33,785 nucleotides of DNA from Priapulus caudatus (GCF_000485595.1 NW_014577074.1:1253254-1287038); one strand, 5' to 3'. Shown: positions 17,776 to 29,404, numbered from the stretch's first letter. Numbers and translations: made by a program. Notes: generated by a model not told the origin, from the letters alone.

Positions 17776-18122
17776 GTACACGCCACGTTACACGCGGGTA
17801 CACGCATGTACACTCAGATACACGCACGTACATGCGGGTACACGCACGTACACGCAGATACATGCACGTACACGCAGATACACGCACGTACACGCGGGTT
17901 ACACAGAGATACACGCACGTACACGCGGGTACACGCACGTACACGCAAGTACACGCACGTACACGCGGGTACACGCAGATACACGCACGTAAACGCAGAT
18001 ACACGCACGTAAACGTACACGCAGATACACGCACGTACACCGGTACACGCACGTCACCGCCGCGTACACGCACGTCACACCGCGGGTACACGCACGTACA
18101 CGCTGGTACACGCACGTTAACA
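17776..18122. repeat. minisatellite with 10-bp units in a 20-bp higher-order pattern
   Basis: Units ACACGCACGT alternate with ACACGCGGGT, ACACGCAGAT or a few variants, about 17 pairs in all. The constant unit is strictly alternating purine-pyrimidine. All six frames stay open over long stretches, so Thr/His/Arg- or Cys/Val-rich translations here are artefacts. Confidence 0.9.
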
Positions 18123-18930
18123 CAAAAGTAGGTTGCACCAGCTGCACGCCTGCGAATGAGTGAAGTGCTATAGTTGTAGAACTCTCATGCAACATACATG
18201 CCATGTTGGATGCAAATTAAGAAAAATATTTTTAAGTCCTGAAAATAATTTCAGCTTCCCCCCCCCCTCAACACACACTAGCTCCATCTCTCGCTAACCT
18301 TGAATTCTTATGGAGCCAGTTAACTAGGCCTACCCATGTATAAAATCTACACCCACACAAGGTACTAAGACTGGCTCTTGATGTAACATACATAACTAGC
18401 ATGGAGAATGATATCAGTTTTACTAGCAGCCTAAAATGACCTGCCTAATGAGGATCAACTAACAAATGCTAAAACGCACCTTGATACCATAATTTGGTAT
18501 AAATTATAATCTATAAGTCGGACAGCCTACGCGAAACATCAGTGTTTTATGTTTTATTATTTCATTATAATTTATTTCATAGTATACATGACTAGTTATT
18601 ATTATATTATACAATTTTATGAAATATAATTTGTGCAGTTCCAAATAAAACTAGGTCAGATTATACCAACTTAAATGTCACACACAATGTACGAATATTG
18701 GATTTAGAAAATTTGTCACATATTTAGGAACAGCCGGGAACACATGAGTGGAGAGATTATAGGTCAACTTACAGAAAATGTGAACAATATTTTAAAATTT
18801 ATTTACGGATATTGAAATACATATATAGATGTGTATAAAAATGTAAAAATAAGTGGTAGACTTTCCATACTTTGCGTAACTATCCTCAGTAGTGCACTAT
18901 CCTCCAGCTGCATTTCTTTATGTGCTTGCA
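18123..18930. other. AT-rich intergenic, no feature recognised
   Basis: There is a C-run near 18260 and otherwise AT-rich sequence. I see no coding or structured elements. Confidence 0.5.
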
Positions 18931-18936
18931 GCTTAT

Positions 18937-19594
18937 CAGGGGTATCCAGGATTTTTTCTGGGTGGGTCGTGATCATAATTTTTTGGACCTTTTCACAATG
19001 CAATAGCAGCAAGATGTGATTACAATGTCATTACAAACAGGGGCGTGTACAGGATTTATACCAGGGGGGGTCTAATTGTAACCCAAACTCGGTAGCACGC
19101 GGGGGGGGGTCTGCATGGGGGGCCCTCCCCCAGAAAAATTTTGAAATTAGACCTCCTTAGATGCGTTTTCTCGCGGAGCAGGGGGGGCGCGACCCCTGGA
19201 CCCCCCCTGTACACGCCCCTGACAATTTAATTAAAACCAAAAAATTTGTTTCCAAAAAAAATTTATCAGTTTAAAAAAAACAAGTTTTCTGATTCAGTTT
19301 TTTGAACTTTTTGTCTTTATCTTGTCTTGTCTTTGTCTCTTTGTCAGTCTTTGTCTCTCTTTTATGAAACAAAATTTTGTTTAAAAAAAAGGCTCAGTTT
19401 CAGAATTGCTGGAATTGGGATAGATTTACGTCAACGTAATTGGCAATGTCTTTGGACTCATTGCTGGTACCTGATCTTATCATTTATGTCATGTGTAAAA
19501 AGCGCCTCGAAAAAAATGTCTTGGAAAAAATGTGACCTTTTAAAATGTTTGGGGGGTCGTACGACCCTCACCACCCCCCCCTGCATACACCCAT
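18937..19594. mobile_element. TIR element with 6-bp TSD and a MITE nested in it
   Basis: The left end is CAGGGGTATCCAGG and the right end CCTGCATACACCCAT, roughly inverted. GCTTAT stands on both sides (18931-18936 and 19595-19600), consistent with a TSD. Homology between ends continues inward around GGGTCGT and AATTTTTTGGACCTTTT. The 184-bp MITE at 19038-19221 lies inside. Confidence 0.55.
19038..19221. mobile_element. MITE with perfect 16-bp TIRs (family G, copy 1)
   Basis: CAGGGGCGTGTACAGG at 19038-19053 is exactly inverted at 19206-19221. Inside are a G-rich run and the block TTTTGAAATTAGAC... AGATGCGTTT, which recurs around 22920-22955 and, more diverged, at 32590-32632. Confidence 0.85.
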
Positions 19595-19730
19595 GCTTAT
19601 TACATGCAAAGTTTACATTGATAACTATCTAAAATAGATAATGCCTGGATATATAGCTACCTGGGACAGCTTTACGTACAGGTGTAGCGCCTTATCTCTG
19701 CCACAGGTCTACACAACAACATATTATAAG

Positions 19731-20184
19731 CAGAGTTCTCCCCAGGATGAAATTCAAACAGGGGGGAGAGGAGGGGAGGGGGAGGGGGAGGGGAAACTAG
19801 GGGGTCGCGGGGCGTGTATTTTTACCGTACCACTAATTAATGCGTAAAATCGCCACCACACCATACGACGGTATTTGGAGTTCATGTATATATAAGATAG
19901 CCGAGTCGGTGTACAGGTTAGTGTTGGTGCGGGACAGGTTAACTGTTTGCGCTTGTGTATTGTCTGCAGTGCATGCGTGGTACGGCTAAAAATACACGCG
20001 TCGGGTGTCCCTGGTCGAATGGGAATTCTTGACGATCGATTCCCGCCGCTGGCCAAACTTTTATGTGTGAGGAATTTAATCGAGGCGGAGGTAATTTAAA
20101 ACGGGCGCGCAACGATTGAAACAGGCGGGGAGTTTTCCCAAACGGGCGCGCGCGCCCCGTTTGCGCAACGTAGAGAGAACCCTG
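19731..20184. mobile_element. 454-bp TIR element with ATAAG on both sides
   Basis: The ends are CAGAGTTCTC and GAGAACCCTG, and ATAAG occurs at 19726-19730 and 20185-20189. A 22-bp inverted repeat lies inside (19811-19833 and 19977-20001, GCGTGTATTTTTA...CCGTACCAC). Near 19895, TAGCCGAGTCGG matches a polymerase III A-box, but no convincing B-box at the right distance was found. The left part is a G-rich run. Confidence 0.6.
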
Positions 20185-20189
20185 ATAAG

Positions 20190-22083
20190 TACATCTGGTC
20201 AGGAATTTAAATTTGCAACATGCCGAGTAACTGCATAGTAGCACCACTACTATTTCTATTTCAACATGATACAGATCTATGTTAGAAATGGGATAGTTTG
20301 TGTTTTGACTTCAAGTGGCTAGCTAAAGCCAGTACTTAGTTATTTTGCTGGCTAGCATGACTTTTTATTGTGCAGCAGGCTACAGCATTGCCATCCATGC
20401 CCGCAAAGATTTACCGGGTTCTTGCAAATTTTCCTGTACAGCCCTGTAACAGAGAAAAGGGCTACATGGGTGGATCGTAGAGCTAATACTGAGAAAGAAA
20501 TCGATCTTATCTGAGAATAGTGTCTGTGTAGGGATATACTTTTATCACACTGTTATCTACTTATCTATTCCAACTAACATCATTTTTTGTAATTTAACCT
20601 GTACATCTGCTTGTGAAACTAACAGTGATTAGACACTACCATGTAATAAAAGCCTACTTGTAATAAATGACTCCTAGACACAGACAACTATAAATCAGTA
20701 CAAGGCACACACGCAAGTCTAGCTCCATGAAAAGGACCCACATCGACAAACCTAAGCAGCGGTGTGTCCACTCAGTCGCCCGACTCAATCGCCTAGTGTG
20801 TCCCAAGCACTGATCTCTATCATACTAACTTAGTATAATAGAGATCTGTGGTCCCAAGCAGCAATTAAGCTTAACACACACCACCACACACGCTTAGAAA
20901 GTTTCAACAATAAAATTATGATAAATTGTTGCTACCATTTTGCTCGTTTGGGACAGTCAGTAAAAACTGAAAATAATATGAACGCACATTCACAAATACT
21001 ATCGTAGGCCCTACCTCTCAATTACAGTTCCACTGTTGTCACTGGTATATCAAATTTCCTTCATAAACGGACTTTTACTGACTCTGACAGTCTCTGTCCC
21101 AACCCCAAGTGCCTGTGGTTTGTGTAGTGGCGAGACTGTGTGTCGCAGAGAAGCATTTGAACCGAACGTTACGTTGTAATATTAGGCGATCGGATAGAGA
21201 ATACATAGTTCGTGGTAAACACAGTCACTTTACTTTAGTTTATTATTGAAATGAAACGGCCCTAACTAAGCACATGCCACATGACAATAATTATTGATAG
21301 ATACATACTTACGAAACAAAGCCCACACTTTATTCTGTAGTGACCAGCCTGAAACTGACACTGATAGAAGTATAGAACAACTAGAGATAAGCTTTATAAC
21401 TGATACGAGAACGCGCCGATGCCAAATCTCACTAATGTAATGATCTTACTCAACTGATGCATGACCTGATGGTCTTTGCACACTAGCACCACCTTTCGGA
21501 CATTGTGTGAAACTACGAATTATTTACTATAATTTCTGTTATTTTTGCGTTTAATTTGCGTTAATTTATAATACGGCGTTATTTCAACAGGCAAATTTGC
21601 TAATAAGTCGTTAGGCCATATGTATTCTCCTTGATCTAATGTTTGAGGATACATATATGTTTATTATTCGACGTAACTTAAATTTAGAGGGTAATAATCT
21701 GAAAACAAGTTTGACTGCATAATAGAGGATAATAGACTTAATAGTAGGCTACAGTTCTTTTGAAAATACATAAGATAAAAATTTAATATGATACGATATA
21801 TAAAATATTGTATAATATTTGATATGAATCAAGCAGTTTTGTGTCAACCAAAACTGGATTATTATATTTATCTAGCCAGCGACAAATTTTATACTATTGC
21901 GGCATCTTGTAATATATTCATACATGCGTATGCGTTTTGACATTTTGTCTCATGCAAAGGTCTAAAGTCATTATTTTTACAGTATATAAATGGACGCTAT
22001 TTTTATTATTATGTTACTTATTCGGCCTTATCACAGTTCATGAACGGCGATGAGTCCGGGTGGTCGAAAATTTAATTCGTTAG

Positions 22084-22087
<4 letters not shown>
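20190..22087. other. intergenic, one strong palindrome, no gene
   Basis: AT-rich sequence with no supported coding region. A 35-bp near-perfect palindrome lies at 20812-20846 (GATCTCTATCATACTA...). Nothing else was recognised. Confidence 0.5.
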
Positions 22088-22171
<84 letters not shown>

Positions 22172-22180
22172 ACTATATAT
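22088..22180. repeat. (TC)n then (TA)n microsatellite
   Basis: About 40 bp of (CT)n is followed by about 50 bp of (TA)n with small interruptions. Confidence 0.95.
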
Positions 22181-22575
22181 AAGATATGGTTATATTTTCT
22201 TAGTTGCTACAAATAGTATTGGTAATAAATAATTTTGTACATTGCGTTTTTACTACGGAGTTTGTATGTGTAATTGTGTATGGAGCAGTACTGGGATACA
22301 GGGAAGGGAGGAACAGGAGAAGGCAATTGAAAAATGAAGTCGTAGCGGTAGGCCTACGTGCAAACGAATCATGCAGAGGAGGTGGTGGACTGGAGGAGGA
22401 TGGCATGGAGAGGCAAAGAGGTAGCCCGACCAGCATCCACAGCTGTTTCACTTTCCGCCACATAGTGAAAAGCGAAAAGGTAACTCGTGGCTAGCAGAAG
22501 AGGTGAGTGGAGGATGCGTAGGAGAATATTACAGAGGGGAACGAACAAAAAAATTCAACTAGAGCATAGAAAAGG
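22181..22575. other. intergenic, no recognised gene
   Basis: It contains a purine-rich stretch and an open frame of 96 codons (22204-22494) with no recognisable domain and biased composition. I do not call it a gene. Confidence 0.45.
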
Positions 22576-23345
22576 GTGAGGAGGCGAATGAAAATGTGAA
22601 AGAGGCACACGAGAAGCAGTATTAATATCTTTGGTTTAGGCAATTATTAGTGCATATGTCATAAACATGATATCCAAGAGCCGTATTAGAGAGCTTAATA
22701 CGCTACACTCTTCGATAGTATGCTTAGGAGTTAATCGAGACAAATTCATTTGTCCTCATTAACTCCATGATGCCGATGGCGATGTATTCGTCTACTACCT
22801 ATGAGATATGCCTATAACAAAATATTGGTTGTTATAGGCAGGGTAGTAAATGCGTACGCCGAGGAGTGGGGGGAGTGATCACGCGAAAGCGGTGGGGCTG
22901 GGGGGCACCTCACCTACGAAATTTTTTTGAAATTAGACTCGCCTCAGATGCGTTTCTTCTGCGCGAGCAGGGAGTGGGGCTCCGGACCCCCTGGATCCCC
23001 TCCCCCTGTACACGCCCTGCAGTAATTGAAATGATTTAGGTCTGCCATGTCTACAAATTATCGATAATTAGCTGAACTTTCGAAGTGGGGCACGGAGGAA
23101 GGAGTTTTCTTTTGAATCTGCAGGGGGCATATTTGTACAGGCCATCGCCCCCTCCTTTCAGAGCGGGGGCGGGGATGCTCCCCGCGGATTTACGCCGATG
23201 GGGTTAATAGATATTCTATGGCTACTACGTCTGATGATGAACCGAAATGCGGCAGGTTAAAAACGAGTTCTGTGTTTGTGCGCGAGAGGGCAAGCACAAT
23301 ACGAAAGTAACGCAGCGAGTCTCTCGCTGCCCAATTTCTTGGGTC
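22576..23345 (+). repeat. duplicated block, copy A (with an insertion)
   Basis: The first about 98 bp are identical to 23634-23731. After that copy A matches copy B with many single-base insertions and changes, and holds an extra stretch of about 370 bp (about 22840-23208). That stretch includes a diverged copy of MITE family G (TTTGAAATTAGACTC..., CTGTACACGCCC). Homology resumes at 23209 (GATATTCTATGG...) and ends near GCTGCCCAATTTCTT. Confidence 0.85.
22840..23208. mobile_element. insertion present in copy A only, includes MITE family G copy 2
   Basis: The segment is absent from copy B at the corresponding place. It contains the family-G core (about 22920-23020) ending CCCCTGTACACGCCCTG, and then a further GC-rich part ending GCGGATTTACGCCGATGGGG. 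The exact ends are unclear. Confidence 0.55.
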
Positions 23346-23453
23346 AGCAATCTCTTCACAATGTCTCAAAAGGACGACCCAATAGCCAGGCACAAAAGAT
23401 TCCTATAGTGCCGTAGACAAGATTAAACCACTCTCCAATAATAGCCGTAGGTC

Positions 23454-23632
23454 ATGGGTCGCCACAACCGCCATGTTAGGAGAGCAAGTCACACGCAGTT
23501 GCCCGATGCTGCTGTATCTGCTAGCTGTGTGCAACGTCTGCTGTGTGCTGTCAGCTCCAGCTTACTGTTCTGCTGTAAATTGCTCGAATCGTCAGTGTCA
23601 AGGCCCGACCTGTCTTTCCTTCCCGGTTTCCC
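23454..23632 (+). pseudogene. THAP-type zinc-finger N-terminus, truncated at the N
   Basis: At 23563-23631 the frame reads YCSAVNCSNRQCQGPTCLSF, giving C-x4-C followed by NR, the usual start of a THAP (C2CH) DNA-binding domain. In the overlapping frame RPDLSFLPGFP resembles the family's SFHRFP block, so a one-base frame change between the two is possible. The sequence then meets the N at 23633 and copy B, so the rest is missing. THAP domains occur in P-element transposases and in host proteins. An ATG lies at 23454, but its frame is not that of the Cys pair. Confidence 0.45.
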
Positions 23633-23633
23633 N
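23633..23633. other. single undetermined base (N) at a probable contig join
   Basis: The sequence directly after it repeats 22576 onward without any offset, as expected where two overlapping or allelic contigs were abutted. Confidence 0.8.
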
Positions 23634-24018
23634 GTGAGGAGGCGAATGAAAATGTGAAAGAGGCACACGAGAAGCAGTATTAATATCTTTGGTTTAGGCA
23701 ATTATTAGTGCATATGTCATAAACATGATATCAAGACCGTATTAAGAATGCTTAATACGCTACACTCTTGATAGTATCAGGAGTTAATGAGACAAATTAA
23801 TTTGTCTCATTAACTCCTGATGCCGATGGCGATGGTATCCTTACTACCATAGATATCCTATAACAAAATATTGGTTGTTATAGGATATCTATGCTTACTA
23901 CGCTCTTGATGATATCCGAAGTCGCAGTGTTAAAAACGAGTTCCTGTATTTTGTGCGCGGAAGAGGGCAGCACAATACTAAAGTAAACGCAGCGAGTCTT
24001 TCGCTGCCCAATTTCTTT
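23634..24018 (+). repeat. duplicated block, copy B, with a tandem array of hairpins
   Basis: This copy has clean palindromes in a row: CGTATTAAG/CTTAATACG around 23735-23760; a perfect 42-bp palindrome CAGGAGTTAATGAGACAAAT... at about 23779-23820; GGTA..TACC around 23840; and 18-bp arms ATAGATATCCTATAACAA with an 8-nt loop around 23860-23892. The end (GCAGCGAGTCTTTCGCTGC) forms another hairpin. It lies immediately upstream of the Nova-like first exon. Confidence 0.85.
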
Positions 24019-24074
24019 GCACGCACATGCAAACGCCCGGTTACCGGGAGATAAGTGTAGGCAACCGCGGCAAC

Positions 24075-24198
24075 ATGGCCTCCCCACAAGAACTGGATTC
24101 GGGAGAGACGTCGGACATGGATACTACAGACTCGCGAAAAAGGCCTTTAGATGGTGAAGTGGAATCTGGTGTTTCAAAAAGGTCACATCACGGATCAG
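24075..24198 (+). CDS. first coding exon of a Nova/Pasilla-like KH-domain RNA-binding protein
   Basis: The ATG at 24075 has C at -1 and A at -3 (CAACATGG). The 41 codons plus one base read MASPQELDSGETSDMD, then TDSRKRPLDGEVESGVSKRS, then HHGS. The DSRKRPL...KRS arrangement is the bipartite nuclear localisation signal found at the start of Nova proteins, which regulate alternative splicing in neurons by binding YCAY RNA through KH domains. The exon ends at CAG|GTTTGC, phase 1; this donor is weak after GT. Upstream 30-70 bp are GC-rich. No KH exon was found before the window's end. The call rests on one short segment. Confidence 0.6.
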
Positions 24199-26298
24199 GT
24201 TTGCGCTTTATTAATTTTTAATCGGTTATTTGCATGTCTGTTTAGGGCTGATCATGACTAAAAAAATAAGCAAAACAAATTTAGCCTGCCGGACCTGCAA
24301 ATTCGTTGGACATCGATATCTCAATAACCTATAGTACCTATCAGCATAACTTCCATAAGTAAGAACAAGCGTGGTTGTAATCATGGATTTGTAACTCCTT
24401 CACGGGTTAAACAAACGTTACCTTTAGTTCACCAGCGAACCCAAGATAAGGACTAAGGTTATGAACGATTTCATAGTTATTGTGCATAATGTCACATGTG
24501 TGTATATAGGCTATAGGCCTACAGTATTGTTGTTCAATTTGAACTTCACGTCTCGTTCCACGGGCACGTGTAAGTAGCCACAAGTGGCTAAATATGCGTT
24601 TTCAACATTGGACAGTTTACATGTACATATGTCACAATACTTCTATAAACACATAATTTCTCATTTAAAAAAACAAGTATATTTGGACCACTTGTCCCTA
24701 GAAAGATTAAGTTCAACTGAATAACAGGCATCCAATGAATAATATAATGTTTTGGTTATGTTAATAGAATTCATGATAGGCCTATTATCTAGTCATTAGT
24801 GCCCAGGGCTTATAATATGATGGGTACAAGGAAGGTCTACAGCTACACTTAAATGGTGAAAATGATATCTGGCGATCTGCTATTTTCCGTCTTTATTTGT
24901 GGCCGCCGATGCTGTTTTTGAGACCATTGTAAATTCGAGGAGAAAAGTAGGTAAGAACGTGCTTTGGCCTGTAAATTAGTGATTATATAGCACCAAAAAT
25001 AATCACAAAGCATCCATTTCTCACAATTTTCTAGGAGGAGTTACCTACTCCCACATGCTACCCAGCAACCACCTTCAGCATTCTGAGCATATGCTGAGAG
25101 TGCTGTAATTTGGACTGGGAGGTCAGCAATTGTAGTGTTTTTCTCTTGGGTCATTCTCATTCCATATACTCTTATTTACAGTGTTGAGATGCAAGATCCT
25201 GAGAGGCTTTATTTGTGCATGTTTAAATAGTAAGGAAACATAATGATCATAAATACAGGTTTCGAATCTTACCACGGCAGTGACGGCACTGATGGCACGT
25301 GTCATGTTTGCTGTGTTTATTTGCCATGGTGCCCTTGAAAATTGACTGATATCAATATCAGTAAACCACATTGGCTACCCTACCTGCTAAACATCTGTTC
25401 CCTTCCCATAAATCTTATGTATGTATCCTCTTTTGTACTACATAAAAAGGATTGCTGAAAAATAATTGGCTATGGTAAATTGATAACACTTCTTTGAAAG
25501 AAAAGTTTGCCTGGGTGCCTTCTTAAACTTGTCATAGGTCCTAAAAATCTAAATTTATAAACTATCTTTTCAAAATCTATTCTTTTTTATTCTAGTTCGG
25601 GGTTTGCATACAGTCTACTTTTAGCTAAAAATAGTATAAATATTATTGAATAGTAATATTATGTCTGTCTATTAATATATAGAAAATGTATGTAATTTTG
25701 GAAATAAAGTTTATTAAAAAAAAGAGAAGTTAAATGAAGTTGAACCTTGGCCACCCGGCACCACCTGCACCCTTCATAGGTGTTGTCATTGTTGATTTAG
25801 GTAGGAAGCACACTGAGTGGTTGCCGTATGGTTTACAGAAGAAGTTAACTTAATTAATGTTTGAAGTTTGCCATAGATTCTCAAAATATGCTTGGAACCC
25901 TATTTCAAATAAGCATGTGACCATATTACTTAGCTTCTTCTGCTATTTAAATGAGCACACAAACACTTATGATAACTTTATTGCATCAGATAAATTGTGG
26001 CATAGTTGTATTTGTACAATTTATGCGAAAACGTAAGGTGGCTCTAAGCCCGTGGTAATGCTTGATATTTACCGAAATACCAGCTTTATTTTGTTACTAT
26101 ATCAGCCTGTATTCATCAAAAAATATAACAAAGTGCAAGTGTATTTTAAATTTGCTATACTCATAGAGATTACCTGCTGCGTGAGGATGAAATTAAATTC
26201 GTGGAAGTAATGTGAAAAAATGTGCTCGTCAAAGTAAAGATTAAAATATTTATGAAAAGATTGCATACACGGTTGCATACACGGCATAGCAGCAATAA
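24199..26298 (+). other. presumed first intron of the Nova-like gene, no feature recognised
   Basis: AT-rich, non-coding on both strands as far as I can see. The only structure is an imperfect 30-bp palindrome near 25073-25102 (CAGCATTCTGAGCATATGCT...). Confidence 0.5.
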
Positions 26299-27266
26299 TG
26301 GCGCTGTCACACCAACGTATGCAAGCCAGCGTATACCGACGTATGGAAAATTTGGTGAATACGCTGGCATACGTCGAATATGTTATGGGTAAGTTTTGTA
26401 TTTATATATATATAAGTTAAGAGCACACTGAAGCACGCTGGTATACGTCGTAGTACGGCGAGGTCGTCGAAAATGTTTGTGCATGCACAAAATTTTTCTG
26501 CGTATGCCCATACGTCCCGCATGTACGCGGGCCATAAGTTGTAGGTAAGTTATACGATCGTTGACACACGTTCACACACGTTACTTGTAAGTAATACTCA
26601 TAAGTCGAAATACGTTGAGATAATGTCTAGAATACCCAAAACTTATTTCTAACCTATGAGTAATGTGCTTTGAACCTATGGGTAACGTGCTTTGAACCTA
26701 TGTGTAAGTTATATATATATCAAACTTGTCTCCAACGCATATTGATGGATGTAGACGTATTTGACGTGTTCCGGACGACCACAGAACTTACTGAACGTGT
26801 TTCTAACTTACAGCGACCGTATAATGGCGTATTGGCAGCGTTTAGGGGAATTGGTATATAAAAATGGTATTGGCATGTTGATACTGCGACGGTGATGTTG
26901 ATACTGCGATGTCTAGTGCGGTTATGATTTGAATCCTTGAGCGGCAGCCTTTTTATAGGATACGACACGTGATCGTCGGCGATACGCTGCCGCGCGCTAT
27001 GCATAAGTTAGACTATCGTTGGGCATAAGTTGTGAACGCCGGCAACACGCTAAGCATTCGTTGGTATAAGTTATCTATAAGTTATTGAAACGTTTTATAT
27101 AAGTTACTAATACGTTATGTATAGGTCCAACTCGTTATGAATACGCTATACATGTATACGCCCAAAATAAATAAAAACATTGATAGTTCAGCAAATGCCA
27201 GCGTTTTAGAGAAATTTTGATACGTCGGCATACGCTGGCTAAATCGTCAAAGTGGGACAGGGCCAT
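26299..27266. mobile_element. 968-bp TIR DNA element, non-coding
   Basis: The first about 55 bp (GGCGCTGTCACACC... AGCCAGCGTATACCGACGTA) match the inverted last about 55 bp (GGCCCTGTCCCAC... AGCCAGCGTATGCCGACGTA). Motifs built on CGTATGC and TAAGTTA recur many times inside. No transposase was found. The superfamily is uncertain; a short A/T TSD cannot be read with confidence. Confidence 0.8.
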
Positions 27267-29190
27267 AAAACAGAATGGAGCATTAGTTAGCTATGATATA
27301 GCCCGTAGCTTACATTACCTTTAATAAAAGTAGATGTTAATATAGTGTCTGCAATGATGTGTGGTAGCATACATGTCATGTGGCTACTGTAAATAATTTT
27401 AAAGGCTGCATGATATTTCTGGCTAGGTTGTGTTAAGTGAGACACAGCCCTAGTTGAATTCCCACTGGTAAAACTTGTCTAGCTGTGAGTACCAGAGATG
27501 TGACCTACATGTACGTAGTACAGGTAATGGCGTGTGTAAATGATTGTGAAAATGTCCTGTATGTGCCACACCCAATATGCGCAGGTATTCTGTTGAAAAT
27601 TCCATCAATTTTTAGCTTAGCCATATAATGTAGGTATTTTTAGATAGCCAGACACACTTTCTTGTGTCACTGGCTGAATGAGAGCAATAGTCCACCCCCT
27701 GATACAGATCACCAGATAATGTTCAAATGAATTTTTCATGTTAAAATGCACTGCTTATATATAGAGTTTCCTATTCATTAGTAGGAGTACTGTGCTTTTG
27801 CAATTGGGAATAAAGGAAAAGTCTGCTAAAGATTCTGTAGGCTGTGTGTCAGCTGCAATGAAAAGCATGCCTACCCTGCTTTGTATACGATGTGATAGGC
27901 TGCACTGGTGAACATTAAAACCCTTTTAAACGTAGATAACCTATGAAAATGTTTCTCCTACGTTCATACTGACACAACTTTTTAGATTGACTCTAGCATG
28001 TTGGGTATTTGATTATTGAACCGAAGTTGCAGTGTAATAACAGTTGTGATACATCCTCTTGGTTGATGCTGAGCTCTCAAGATAACAGTAGTGATGTACG
28101 TCATCGCGTATGAACATTTATTCTAGCTGTCAGTAACCTCCGGATATTTTTAGTAGGAATTTTTTTTTTAGCTTGTTAGCTTTAATTTGTAGCGAAAACT
28201 GCAGCAGTGTTTCCATTCTTTGCCATACGCTTTAAAAAAAATTAGTCTGTGATGAGTCAACTTGTCACTTGATGTATGTATTATACAATGTTGAGCAACC
28301 CATGCAGAGTGAATGTATGGTCAGTATTCAGTAATACTGCTATACATCCATTCATGGGAATTTGCAGATTGCATTTATGTGATATTATTTTAAATTGAAT
28401 TGGCAGAGAGCTGTGGTAGTTCGCACATCAAAGTTAAATACTAGAATTTTTGCATTGGTCGTGCTAGTTTTCGACTGGTTTGTAATTAACTAAGATAATG
28501 TCTGCTGACTAGCACGACTTCTAGTGGTTGACTGCTGTTGCTGTTGGGCTGTTAGGCATGACTACGCGAGACAGGTGTCAGTCTAACCTGATTGCTCAGT
28601 GGCTTGTTTGTTTGTCAGCCCAAACAAGTAACACTTCAGGAAACTGTGTCACAGTGTTTGTGGGTTAGGCTGCACACTCTGTCTGGTTGACCTGGTGGTG
28701 GGGGTCACTATACGCATTTTATGCAAGGGTAGGTTGGCGCAAAGGGAGGATATATATATATATATATATAATATAATTATATGCATACACATACATGTAA
28801 AGCTAGGGATAACAAGGAAAGGGAAAATATGAAATAGGAGAGTGAGTTTAAGTAGTAACAACAAATTAGGACAACAGAGGAAGTGGTAGTGAAATGATGG
28901 TATCACTGAGTAACATTGCGTGTCTAATACCATGATGTAATACCATGATTATACCATCATGATATTCTAGGTAGAGTTTCCATAGATAATAATGACGTAC
29001 GTTTTATATCATTAAGCAAACGTGTCAGCTCTACTATGTCTAATAGAGCCAATTAACGAGTGCTCTTCGATCGTAAAGTGGGGACAGTGGTTGGCTGGCT
29101 GGGGGGCTGATTGACTGTGGGATTGCTGTGGATTCTGTACAGGCACTGCAGTGAAGGAAATAATTCTTCTTGCGTCCACAATCATTAAAG
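27267..29190. other. presumed intron, no gene seen
   Basis: AT-rich sequence with a (TA)n run near 28750-28770 and a small palindromic TACCATGAT cluster near 28926-28967. No coding signal. Confidence 0.5.
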
Positions 29191-29404
29191 CTCGGCGCAC
29201 ACGTGAGTAATTTTACTCAGTAAAATGATGCATGCGTCAAAATACTCACGTGTGCGCCGGATTTTACTTGAGTTTTCTGACGCATGCATCAAGAAACTCA
29301 ATATCAAACATGTTTGATAATTTTTGACTTGCACGTCAAAATACTCAACGGTTGCGCGCTACCTGCGTAAATTTACTCAACACTGGTACTCACAGTGCAT
29401 GCGT

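Noticed and set aside
17746-18204. Long Thr/His/Arg- and Cys/Val-rich reading frames on both strands
   Set aside because: They are translations of the 10/20-bp minisatellite; all frames stay open because the unit lacks stop codons.
22204-22494. 96-codon open frame
   Set aside because: Biased composition next to microsatellites, no domain, and a long open frame also on the opposite strand.
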